From assembly GCA_037130015.1 (NCBI GenBank), contig JBAXTU010000001.1, forward strand, positions 10,223-74,222: DNA of 64,000 nucleotides. The letters run 5' to 3'. The position numbers and the translations under genes were made by a program. The notes under the pieces were generated by a model. The model searched no databases, was not told the DNA's origin, and saw nothing but the letters and a program-made list of their open reading frames with translations. The stretch's first letter is position 1; each line of letters starts with the position of its first letter. This stretch comes from JBAXTU01 sp037130015. GTDB taxonomy: Bacteria; Patescibacteriota; Patescibacteriia; 2-01-FULL-39-33. Shown here in pieces: positions 18,372 to 25,137 of this stretch.

Positions 18372-19066
18372 AAGAGTACAAAAGAATATTTTTAGATTTG
18401 TTATTTCCTATTTATTGTCTTGGTTGTAAAAAGGAAGAAAATTATTTATGTGATAATTGTCGTCAAACCCTAAAAATAAATGAAATATATTTTTGTCCTT
18501 TATGTGGTATTGAACAGTCTAACGCACGAGCATGTCTGACTTGCGAACAAAAATCATTTTTGGACGGTTTGTTGGTAGCGACTGATTTTAAACAGCCAAT
18601 TGTTAATCAGGCCATTCATTTATTAAAATATAATTTTGTCACTGAGTTGGTAGAAATTTTTGAAGAACCTTTGAAAAAATATTTGCAAAAAAATAAAGAT
18701 TGGAATAGTGATTTTTTATTGTTGCCCGTACCGCTTCATCCCAAGCGTCTGCGAGAAAGGGGATTTAATCAAGCTGAATTAATTTGTACTTTAATTAAAA
18801 AAATCAGTGGTAATGAATTAGCTCAGCCGTTGTTGCAAAAAATTCAATATACCAAACCGCAAGCCAAGGTGAGTCAGGCTCAAAATCGTTGGGCCAATAT
18901 AAGTGGTAGTTTTGCTTATAATAATTTGGAATTAACTATTGAAAAAATAAATATTATATTGGTTGATGATGTTTGCACTACTGGCGCCACCTTGCAAGAA
19001 TGCGCCAAAATCTTAAAAAATAACGGTTGGAAAAACGTTTGGGGACTGACGCTGGCTAGGGGTTGA
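18362..19066 (+). CDS. comF: ComF family phosphoribosyltransferase-like competence protein
   Basis: 234 residues from a GTG start that overlaps the preceding stop by 10 bases. The N-terminus holds zinc-binding cysteine pairs (CLGC, CDNC, CPLC, CLTC within residues 20-63). The C-terminus carries the PRPP-binding loop IILVDDVCTTGATL near residue 197-210. LPVPLHPKRLRERGFNQAE is the typical ComF middle motif. ComF acts in the cytoplasm in DNA uptake by natural transformation, in contact with single-stranded DNA and partner helicases. Co-transcription with a type IV secretion-like module and the presence of a type IV pilus locus in the same window fit a role in DNA import. Confidence 0.9.
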   Translation: MAIKEYKRIFLDLLFPIYCLGCKKEENYLCDNCRQTLKINEIYFCPLCGIEQSNARACLTCEQKSFLDGLLVATDFKQPIVNQAIHLLKYNFVTELVEIFEEPLKKYLQKNKDWNSDFLLLPVPLHPKRLRERGFNQAELICTLIKKISGNELAQPLLQKIQYTKPQAKVSQAQNRWANISGSFAYNNLELTIEKINIILVDDVCTTGATLQECAKILKNNGWKNVWGLTLARG

Positions 19067-19089
19067 AAAAATGTTGGAAAGATGATAAT
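19063..19089 (+). promoter_or_regulatory. Possible promoter for the tRNA-Ser pair
   Basis: TTGAAA (19063-19068), a 15-base spacer and GATAAT (19084-19089), about 20 bases ahead of the first tRNA. The spacer is short and the -10 imperfect. Confidence 0.35.
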
Positions 19090-19108
19090 ATGTGGTAGAG
19101 GTTTACCT

Positions 19109-19198
19109 GGAGAGGTGGCTGAGTGGCTGAAAGCGACGGTTTGCTAAACCGTTGAGCGTCTTTTTGGCGCTCCGGGGGTTCGAATCCCCCCTTCTCCG
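19109..19198 (+). tRNA. tRNA-Ser(GCT)
   Basis: A 90-base cloverleaf with acceptor GGAGAGG / CTTCTCC (one G-U pair), anticodon stem ACGGT/ACCGT around the loop TTGCTAA (anticodon GCT, codons AGC/AGU), the long variable arm of serine tRNAs, and the T-arm GGGGGTTCGAATCCCCC. No CCA is encoded. It is followed 14 bases later by a second tRNA-Ser. Confidence 0.95.
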
Positions 19199-19212
19199 AA
19201 GATTTAAAATAG

Positions 19213-19299
19213 GGAGAGGTGGCAGAGCGGTTGAATGCGTCAGTCTTGAAAACTGAAGTCCCCTTAAAAGGACCGCGAGTTCGAATCTCGCCCTCTCCG
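19213..19299 (+). tRNA. tRNA-Ser(TGA)
   Basis: An 87-base cloverleaf with acceptor GGAGAGG / CCTCTCC, anticodon stem TCAGT/ACTGA around CTTGAAA (anticodon TGA, codon UCA), a long variable arm (GTCCCC...) and T-loop TTCGAAT. No encoded CCA. It is arranged in tandem with tRNA-Ser(GCT), probably on the same transcript. Confidence 0.95.
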
Positions 19300-19345
19300 A
19301 TTGTAGATTATTTTAAATTAAAATTAAAAAGATATTTTTAAACCT

Positions 19346-19846
19346 ATGGAAGGTGACAAAAATCAAAACATGCAATTTGCCGAAGCTATTTTTGCTTGGC
19401 AATTTCCCGAGTACGAAAAATACCAAAAAAGTTTTTGGTGGTATGTAATCACATTGGTGGTTTTAATTTTTGCCGTTTGGTGGCTAATTTTGGATCAAAA
19501 TTATGTTTTTGCCATTTTCTTGGTTTTATTTTATTTGTTAGTAATTTTTTATGATGTCAGACAGCAGGAGATAGTTGATTTTATTATCACGCCTGATGGT
19601 TTTATGTTCGGCAAGAGGTTTTATGAGTATAGGGAAATTTCTGATTTTTTTATTATTTATCAGAATAATGGCATAAAAAATTTGTATTTTGATTTTAAAA
19701 ATCCACTCAAGGGCAGATTGATTGTGCCAATAGATGGACAAAACGCCGTGGCCGTACGTGAATATCTACTCAAGTATATGCATGAAAATTTGGAACGTGA
19801 AGCCGAACCATTATCCGAGATTTTTCGCAGACTCTTGAAATTTTAA
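19346..19846 (+). CDS. Two-helix membrane protein with cytoplasmic C-terminal domain
   Basis: 166 residues. After about 28 polar residues there are two adjacent membrane helices (about 30-48 and 52-68). A soluble domain follows with the strand-like pattern IVDFIITPDGFMFGKRFYEYREISDFFII, resembling PH-like/YdbT-type or YcxB-like folds, ending in a basic helix. It stands between the serine tRNAs and tRNA-Arg. Such proteins are frequent in Parcubacteria next to tRNA genes and recG; their role is unknown. An alternative start at 19370 would remove eight residues. Confidence 0.75.
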   Translation: MEGDKNQNMQFAEAIFAWQFPEYEKYQKSFWWYVITLVVLIFAVWWLILDQNYVFAIFLVLFYLLVIFYDVRQQEIVDFIITPDGFMFGKRFYEYREISDFFIIYQNNGIKNLYFDFKNPLKGRLIVPIDGQNAVAVREYLLKYMHENLEREAEPLSEIFRRLLKF

Positions 19847-19863
19847 TTGTTTTGTGTTATATT
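19835..19863 (+). promoter_or_regulatory. Promoter for tRNA-Arg
   Basis: TTGAAA (19835-19840), a 17-base spacer and TATATT (19858-19863) with an extended -10 TGT. The -35 lies inside the last codons of the upstream gene, and the tRNA starts 20 bases after the -10. Confidence 0.55.
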
Positions 19864-19883
19864 TTTGTTGTTTAGTATTGTCT

Positions 19884-19957
19884 GTCCTCGTAGCTTAGCT
19901 GGATAAAGCGTCAGCTTGCGGAGCTGAAGATCGCAGGTTCAAATCCTGCCGGGGACA
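19884..19957 (+). tRNA. tRNA-Arg(GCG)
   Basis: A 74-base cloverleaf with acceptor GTCCTCG / CGGGGAC, D-arm GCTTAGCTGGATAAAGC, anticodon stem TCAGC/GCTGA around the loop TTGCGGA (anticodon GCG, codons CGC/CGU), and T-arm GCAGG TTCAAAT CCTGC. No encoded CCA. The G at the wobble position is unusual for this codon box, where bacteria normally use an inosine-modified ACG anticodon. Confidence 0.93.
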
Positions 19958-20002
19958 CAAGAAAAAGTTAAAAGTAGAAAGTTTATAAAGTTCATAAAGT
20001 CC

Positions 20003-22066
20003 ATGTTGTCTTTGCAATCAAAAATTTCTGAAATCAACGGCATCGGCAAATCCAAGGCTAACAAATTTAAAAAACTTGAAATTGAGACCGTTCGCGATCT
20101 CATTTTTTATTATCCTTTTCGTTATGATGATTTTAGTCAGCTAAAAAAAATTAGCGAGCTTAGTGTGGGGGATGTGGCTACAATTCGCGCCAAAGTGGAA
20201 CTTATCGCGGCCAAGCGTAGTCCGCGTCAGCGAAAAATAATTACCGAAGCGCTCATTAGCGACGAGACTGATCAAATAAAAATAATTTGGTTTAATCAGC
20301 CATGGATTGCCAAGTCTATTCGTCCAGGAGATGAATTATTTATTTCCGGCAAAGTGGCTGGTGATCTTTTTAATTTGTATTTTTCTTCGCCCAGCTATGA
20401 AAAAGTTTCGGCCCATAGTTTGCATACAGCTAGACTGGTGCCGATTTATTCGCTCACCCAAGGTCTCACTTCTAAGCAATTGCGATATATAATCGGATCG
20501 GCACTTGATTCGGTGGAGAAAGTAGAAGATTGGTTGCCAACCGAGATAAAAAAAGAAAACAAATTGGCAGATTTAAAATTTGCTGTGCGTGCTGTTCATT
20601 TTCCGGAGAGCGCTGATGAGCTAGTTGTCGCTAGACGACGACTGGCTTGGGATGAATTATTTTTGGTGCAATTGTGGGCCCAGTTGATGCGTCGTGATTT
20701 AAAAAATAAACAGAGCAGAGTTATAAATTTTTTTGAAAATGAAACCAAAGATTTTGTAAAAAATTTAAAATTCACGCTCACTGTTGATCAAAAAAAAGTG
20801 GCTTGGGAAATTTTGAAAGACATTGGCAAGGCCGAACCAATGAATCGTTTGTTGGAAGGTGATGTGGGTAGTGGCAAGACCGTGGTAGCGACCATGTGTA
20901 TGTATAATGCGGTTTTGAATAATTTTCAGTCAGCTCTTATGGCGCCAACGGAAATTTTGGCAACCCAGCATTTTAATAATTTATCAAAGCTATTTGATAA
21001 TACTAATATTCGCCTGGGACTTGCCACTTCCAGCCAAAAAATTATTGGCCAAGAAAATTTATCAAAAAAAGATTTTTATAAAAAATGCGAGAACGGAGAA
21101 GTTGATATTATTATTGGCACTCATGCGCTTATTCAAAAAGAAGTAAATTTTAAGGATTTGGCACTGGTTATTATTGATGAACAGCATCGTTTTGGCGTGG
21201 AGCAAAGGGAAGTTTTGAAAAGCAAAGGAGCGAAAAAAAATGTGCCTCATTTTTTGTCACTCACGGCCACGCCAATTCCACGATCACTAGCGCTCACTCT
21301 TTATGGGGATTTGGATTTGTCCATAATAAAACAAATGCCCATGGGGCGAAAGCAAATTATTACGAGATTAATTCCACCAGATAAAAGAAGTTTGGCCTAT
21401 GGTTTTATTCGTCAAGAAATAGCCAAAGGCAGGCAAGTTTTTGTGATTTGTCCACGCATTGATGCTGGTGATAAATTTGGTTCGGCTTCGGTCAAAGTTG
21501 AATTTGAAAAATTAAGCCAGGATATTTTTTCTGATTTATCAGTAGGACTGCTTCATGGTAAAATGAAATCAGTTGAAAAAGAAAAAGTGATGGCTGATTT
21601 TGCGCAAAATAAAATTTCTATTTTAGTGGCCACTTCTGTGGTAGAGGTTGGTGTGGATATTCCTAATGCCACCGTGATGATGATTGAAGGATCAGAAAGA
21701 TTCGGCCTTTCTCAGTTGCACCAATTCCGCGGTCGGGTTGGCCGAGGCGAGGAACAAGCGTATTGTTTTTTGTTCAGTGAGTCAAATGATTTGCAAACAT
21801 TGTCCCGTTTGTCAGCGCTGGTAAAATGCCATGATGGTTTTGAATTGTCTCAGCTGGATTTGAAAAATCGCGGTAGTGGTCAGCTTTATGGTTATGACCA
21901 GTCTGGTTTTATGAATTTTAAAATTGCTGATTTAAATGATTTAGAACTTATAAAACAAACTAAGCTATCAGCCGAAAAACTGGTCAGGCAGAATTCTGAT
22001 TTGTCTGCTTGGCCGGCTTTAAATGAAAAATTATTATCTTTGGAATTATCTACTCATGGCGAATAA
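20003..22066 (+). CDS. recG: ATP-dependent DNA helicase RecG
   Basis: 687 residues, the normal length. The N-terminal wedge/OB part begins with ISEINGIGKSKANKFKKLEI and LIFYYPFRYDDF. Walker A GDVGSGKT lies near 287-294, the DEAD-type box DEQHRFGVEQR near 391, the SLTATPIPRS motif III near 420, and motif VI QLHQFRGRVGRGEEQAYC near 571-588. RecG remodels stalled replication forks and branch-migrates recombination intermediates in the cytoplasm. It begins 45 bases after tRNA-Arg. All helicase motifs look intact. Confidence 0.97.
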   Translation: MLSLQSKISEINGIGKSKANKFKKLEIETVRDLIFYYPFRYDDFSQLKKISELSVGDVATIRAKVELIAAKRSPRQRKIITEALISDETDQIKIIWFNQPWIAKSIRPGDELFISGKVAGDLFNLYFSSPSYEKVSAHSLHTARLVPIYSLTQGLTSKQLRYIIGSALDSVEKVEDWLPTEIKKENKLADLKFAVRAVHFPESADELVVARRRLAWDELFLVQLWAQLMRRDLKNKQSRVINFFENETKDFVKNLKFTLTVDQKKVAWEILKDIGKAEPMNRLLEGDVGSGKTVVATMCMYNAVLNNFQSALMAPTEILATQHFNNLSKLFDNTNIRLGLATSSQKIIGQENLSKKDFYKKCENGEVDIIIGTHALIQKEVNFKDLALVIIDEQHRFGVEQREVLKSKGAKKNVPHFLSLTATPIPRSLALTLYGDLDLSIIKQMPMGRKQIITRLIPPDKRSLAYGFIRQEIAKGRQVFVICPRIDAGDKFGSASVKVEFEKLSQDIFSDLSVGLLHGKMKSVEKEKVMADFAQNKISILVATSVVEVGVDIPNATVMMIEGSERFGLSQLHQFRGRVGRGEEQAYCFLFSESNDLQTLSRLSALVKCHDGFELSQLDLKNRGSGQLYGYDQSGFMNFKIADLNDLELIKQTKLSAEKLVRQNSDLSAWPALNEKLLSLELSTHGE

Positions 22067-22073
22067 TTTTTTG

Positions 22074-22101
22074 TTGACTTTTTATTTTTTAGTGCTATAA
22101 T
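22074..22101 (+). promoter_or_regulatory. Strong promoter for the DksA-type zinc-finger gene
   Basis: TTGACT (22074-22079), a 16-base spacer, then TATAAT (22096-22101) preceded by TGC (extended -10). One of the best promoter matches in the window. The predicted start near 22108 leaves a leader of about 108 bases before the ATG at 22216. Confidence 0.85.
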
Positions 22102-22158
22102 ATATTATTATCAAGTTCTTTAGGCCCTTTTTACGGCTTTGGCTGAGAAAGGAGGAGT

Positions 22159-22198
22159 ATGACTGGATTATTTTGATGAGATGGAAATAAACCAATAG
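22159..22198 (+). promoter_or_regulatory. Overlapping mini-ORFs in the leader
   Basis: A strong ribosome site (AAAGGAGG-like, 22148-22155) sits just before ATG ACT GGA TTA TTT TGA (22159-22176). The stop overlaps the ATG of a second mini-ORF (22176-22190, four codons), and a third (22181-22198, five codons) overlaps that. They end 17 bases ahead of the main ORF at 22216, which has its own AAAGGA. Such an arrangement could couple or gate translation of the zinc-finger gene. Whether the peptides are made is unknown. Confidence 0.4.
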
Positions 22199-22215
22199 AC
22201 AAAGGATGAAAGAAT

Positions 22216-22431
22216 ATGGTAGCCACTAAGACAAGGCCAGAAACAACAAGAGTCAGACGCAGTAAAACGGAAGTGGTTTTTTGTGAGACGTGCGACAATC
22301 CAATTGATCCGCGACGGGTTGATTTTTTGCAAAAATCGCAAATATCAGTTGTTAACTGTGTCACTTGCCAACAGCAAGAAGAAATGGCTGGTGCCACCAC
22401 CAGAAGGCATATTAGACGCTCTTTTGAATAA
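22216..22431 (+). CDS. Small DksA/TraR-type zinc-finger protein
   Basis: 71 residues. Residues 23-54 read CETCDNPIDPRRVDFL, then a hydrophobic stretch and CVTCQQQEE: the C-x2-C-x(17-18)-C-x2-C finger with PxxR and the CxxCQ ending of the DksA/TraR family (PF01258). The long coiled-coil that full DksA inserts into the RNA polymerase secondary channel is missing; only a basic N-terminal tail precedes the finger. It has its own promoter, an AAAGGA ribosome site and a terminator, so it is a single-gene unit. It may be a minimal RNA-polymerase-binding or ribosome-associated regulator; that is inference from the finger alone. Confidence 0.8.
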   Translation: MVATKTRPETTRVRRSKTEVVFCETCDNPIDPRRVDFLQKSQISVVNCVTCQQQEEMAGATTRRHIRRSFE

Positions 22432-22456
22432 AAAGCGTTAACATCTCAAAAAAAAC

Positions 22457-22492
22457 GAGCAGTGAACCAAGTGTCACTGCTCTTATTTTTTT
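22457..22492 (+). terminator. Rho-independent terminator after the zinc-finger gene
   Basis: Perfect 8-base stem GAGCAGTG / CACTGCTC with a 10-base loop, followed by TTATTTTTTT. It lies 25 bases after the stop at 22431. Confidence 0.92.
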
Positions 22493-22501
22493 GTTTAAGA
22501 C

Positions 22502-22529
22502 TTGACAAATAAAAAAAATAAGTTATAAT
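22502..22529 (+). promoter_or_regulatory. Strong promoter for the 65-residue protein gene
   Basis: A consensus TTGACA (22502-22507), a 16-base spacer and TATAAT (22524-22529). Predicted start near 22536, leaving a leader of about 70 bases. Confidence 0.88.
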
Positions 22530-22571
22530 AGAGACAGTTAAACAAGAATAGTTCTTTAATCAGAGTCAATT

Positions 22572-22606
22572 TGACCGCAAAAATAAAAAAAGAAAGGAGG
22601 CGGTCA
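22572..22606 (+). promoter_or_regulatory. Hairpin over ribosome site and start codon
   Basis: TGACCGC (22572-22578) can pair with GCGGTCA (22600-22606), the last base being the A of the ATG. The 21-base loop holds most of the strong AAAGGAGG ribosome site (22593-22600). Pairing would bury the start codon while presenting the Shine-Dalgarno in the loop. This suggests control of translation, but no ligand or partner can be named. Confidence 0.45.
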
Positions 22607-22803
22607 TGGAATTTTTTGACAGCTTTAACAATGATCGCCAAGCCGTAGATGTCATTGAGGACATCGTGGACAAAGCCAAGGAGGGAGTGATTACTCCCAG
22701 AGAAGCCAGCAGATTAATTCTGCAAAAAGGTTATCTTGCCGAACCACCAAGGCTGGCATTAATTTTATCCTACAATAGGATAACAGACTTTTGTCCAAAT
22801 TAA
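22606..22803 (+). CDS. Small acidic helical protein of unknown function
   Basis: 65 residues with its own consensus promoter, the best Shine-Dalgarno in the window (AAAGGAGG, five bases before the ATG) and a terminator. The first 45 residues look alpha-helical and acidic (DVIEDIVDKAKEGVITPREAS). The last 20 are mixed, ending in a Cys-Pro-Asn. No known motif is recognised. The strength of its signals, compared with neighbours that lack any ribosome site, suggests an abundant protein. A small regulator or stress protein is possible, without direct evidence. Confidence 0.75.
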   Translation: MEFFDSFNNDRQAVDVIEDIVDKAKEGVITPREASRLILQKGYLAEPPRLALILSYNRITDFCPN

Positions 22804-22820
22804 CTTGGTGTAACAACCCG

Positions 22821-22858
22821 CCCGTCATTCACTATTGTGAAATGACGGGTTATTTTTT
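22821..22858 (+). terminator. Rho-independent terminator after the 65-residue protein gene
   Basis: Stem CCCGTCATT / AATGACGGG (22821-22829 with 22841-22849), with an inner CAC/GTG extension, followed by TTATTTTTTT. It lies between convergent genes: the 65-residue protein and radA, whose stop is at 22858-22860. Confidence 0.9.
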
Positions 22859-24186
22859 TACTTCAAAGCACTAATCGCTTCGCCGATATTTTTAACTGCT
22901 AAAATTTTTAGACCAGTGATATTTATTTTATTGGTGGCCGGAATTACTGCTGAAACAAAACCCAAACGTTTGGCTTCTTTGAGTCTTCTTTCCAGTTGAG
23001 GCACACTACGAATTTCGCCTGACAAACCAACCTCGCCAAGCAAGAGTGTTTTTTCTGGTAAAGTTTTTTCGGCGTAGGCTGAGGCTACAGCCAAACACAC
23101 GGCCAAGTCAGCTGATGTTTCTTTTATTTTTAAACCGCCGGCGATATTTAAATAAATATCGTGATTGCCAGTATTTATTTTGCTATGCTTGGCCAGCACA
23201 GCGAGTAGCATTTGTAATCTGTTTAAATCAAAACCAGCCGAGCGTCTTTGCGGATAACCAAAAGAAGTTTTGCTAGCTAAGGCTTGCACTTCAATTAGAA
23301 AAGGCCGACTGCCTTCTAAAATCATGGTGGCGGAAATGCCAGGATTGGTCAGTGATAAATTTTGATCATAAAAAATTCCAGTCGGATCGGAAATTTCTTT
23401 TAGTCCACTGGCTGTCATTTCAAAAATTCCAATTTCACCAGTGGAGCCAAAACGGTTTTTGACGGTGCGTAATATTTTATAAAAATTTTGCGCGTCGTTT
23501 TCCAGATAAATTACCGTATCCACCAGATGTTCCAAAGTTTTTGGGCCGGCGACTAGGCCGTCTTTGGTGACATGGCCAATGGCGAGCACGGCAATATTTT
23601 TGGTTTTGGCTAGCGCCATAAGTTTGGCGGCTGAGGCCGTGATTTGCGAAACACTGCCGGCTGAGCCAGGGGAGTCTGCAGAATAAATTGTTTGAATGGA
23701 ATCAATAATCAATAAGTCAGGTTTTTCCGCTTCGGCTGTGGCAATTATTTTTTCAACATTGGTTTCTGGTAAAAATAATAAGCGACTCAAATCACTGGTG
23801 AGTCGCACGGCGCGCATCTTGACTTGTTCGGCTGATTCTTCGCCTGAGGCGTATAAACATTTTTTTAGTTGGCCTGATAATTGCAAAGCCAAAGTTGATT
23901 TGCCAATGCCCGGATCACCACCAAGCAGTAAAAAAGAACCAACGACAATTCCACCACCAAGTACTCGGTCTAATTCATCAATATTAGTTGTCAATCTTTT
24001 TTCATTTTTTTTATCCAGGCGCGACAAATCAATGGCTTGAAGTGGACTGACAGCTGGAGATTTTTCTTTTTTTTCAATATTTTTTTCCTCAATAATGGTG
24101 CTCCATTTGCCACATTCAGTACAACGGCCTTGCCATTTGGGATATTGAGCTCCGCAGTTGGAGCAGGTGAAGATGGTGGTTATCAT
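22858..24186 (-). CDS. radA: DNA repair/branch-migration protein RadA
   Basis: 442 residues, normal length. A C4 zinc finger lies at residues 8-25 (CSNC...CTEC), Walker A GGDPGIGKSTL near 88-98, the RadA signature KNRFGSTGEIG near 250, and the Lon-like C-terminal domain from about 270 (DLAVCLAVASAYAEKTLPEK, GEVGLSGEIR). RadA is a RecA-related helicase that extends heteroduplex DNA in recombination and natural transformation. It is the last gene of the minus-strand run, starting 2 bases after the pilin-peptidase gene. Confidence 0.97.
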   Translation of the reverse strand: MITTIFTCSNCGAQYPKWQGRCTECGKWSTIIEEKNIEKKEKSPAVSPLQAIDLSRLDKKNEKRLTTNIDELDRVLGGGIVVGSFLLLGGDPGIGKSTLALQLSGQLKKCLYASGEESAEQVKMRAVRLTSDLSRLLFLPETNVEKIIATAEAEKPDLLIIDSIQTIYSADSPGSAGSVSQITASAAKLMALAKTKNIAVLAIGHVTKDGLVAGPKTLEHLVDTVIYLENDAQNFYKILRTVKNRFGSTGEIGIFEMTASGLKEISDPTGIFYDQNLSLTNPGISATMILEGSRPFLIEVQALASKTSFGYPQRRSAGFDLNRLQMLLAVLAKHSKINTGNHDIYLNIAGGLKIKETSADLAVCLAVASAYAEKTLPEKTLLLGEVGLSGEIRSVPQLERRLKEAKRLGFVSAVIPATNKINITGLKILAVKNIGEAISALK

Positions 24187-24188
24187 TT

Positions 24189-25127
24189 CTAGTAGTAATT
24201 AGCTTGAGCGTGCCAGTGGCGCGTGTTTTCTTGGTAATAAATTGTATCTCCTATACGATAGCAAGGCATACTGCCACAAGGATAATTTCGTGACCCGCCA
24301 TCATATACTCTGGTGCCATTAGTTTGTATATTTTGATCTAATTTATCATAGCCTGCCTCGCCAGGTTTTCTTTGAATATCATAACAATTGTCATTACAGC
24401 CATAATGATGACCAGTTTCAGTACCGCCTGTCACATCAACCACACAATTAGTGCATTGCTGTTTTAGTCTAATGGCGCTATTTACGGCTGTTGATGCTAG
24501 GCCACCAACACAAGTGCAAGAGCCATTATTGCAATCTTGGCAATTACCTGATGAAGTAATATTGACACCAGCATTATTTAAAGCTGATCTATTGGCTGTT
24601 TCGTTAGTTGGTGTATTATTTGGAGATGGTTGACCAGTTCCGGTTCCAGTAGTTGATGGTTGAGTATCTTTATTACTATTATTGCTGATATTATTATTTA
24701 ATGAACTTCCTCCACTACCTGGACTGGCAGCTGAGTCCACACCTGGTCCTAATTCAGGCATGGAAATAATTGTGAGCCTGGGATTAACAAGACTTAAAAC
24801 AGTATAAGATAAAAAAAATAAAATTAGTCCGGCAATGGCCGAGATGATAATATCTTTGGCTTCGTTGATGGTGCCACTGTTGCCACGAGAGGTGAGCCAT
24901 TTCATACCGCCCCACATCAGCATGACTGTCACGAGCACGCCCACAACTCCGGCAAAAAATTGATACCACAAAGAAATATATTCATCAAAACTACTGACCG
25001 TAGTTTTTGAGCCTAGGGGTACATTGAGTTTGAATTCAGTAGAGGTGGCTGAAGCGATCAAAGGAAAAATAAACCAAACAGCAATAGCTATGGAAATAAA
25101 TATTTTTAAATAGGTATTTTTTTTCAT
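24189..25127 (-). CDS. VirB2-like pilin fused to an M15/LAS-type peptidase-like domain
   Basis: 312 residues. A signal peptide (about 1-27) is followed by a TrbC/VirB2-like unit: two membrane helices (about 50-72 and 92-113) around the loop MWGGMKWLTSRGNSGTINEA. A Ser/Asn/Thr/Pro-rich linker (about 130-190) leads to a Cys-rich domain (about 195-312). This shows H240-H241-Y-G...D250 and, near the end, E300...H304-W-H306, the spacing expected of zinc-binding LAS/M15 peptidases (H...D...HxH). Ten cysteines suggest disulfides. I infer a pilin-like subunit that carries a peptidoglycan-cleaving domain outside the membrane. The pilin half is secure; the peptidase half rests on the metal-ligand pattern. 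Confidence 0.75.
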   Translation of the reverse strand: MKKNTYLKIFISIAIAVWFIFPLIASATSTEFKLNVPLGSKTTVSSFDEYISLWYQFFAGVVGVLVTVMLMWGGMKWLTSRGNSGTINEAKDIIISAIAGLILFFLSYTVLSLVNPRLTIISMPELGPGVDSAASPGSGGSSLNNNISNNSNKDTQPSTTGTGTGQPSPNNTPTNETANRSALNNAGVNITSSGNCQDCNNGSCTCVGGLASTAVNSAIRLKQQCTNCVVDVTGGTETGHHYGCNDNCYDIQRKPGEAGYDKLDQNIQTNGTRVYDGGSRNYPCGSMPCYRIGDTIYYQENTRHWHAQANYY

Positions 25128-25137
25128 TTTAATTTAT

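Noticed and set aside
22114..22558. Shared 9-base AGTTCTTTA in both small-gene leaders (22114-22122 and 22550-22558)
   Set aside because: The match is short, its distance to the predicted transcription start differs between the two leaders, and such AT-rich words are expected by chance here.
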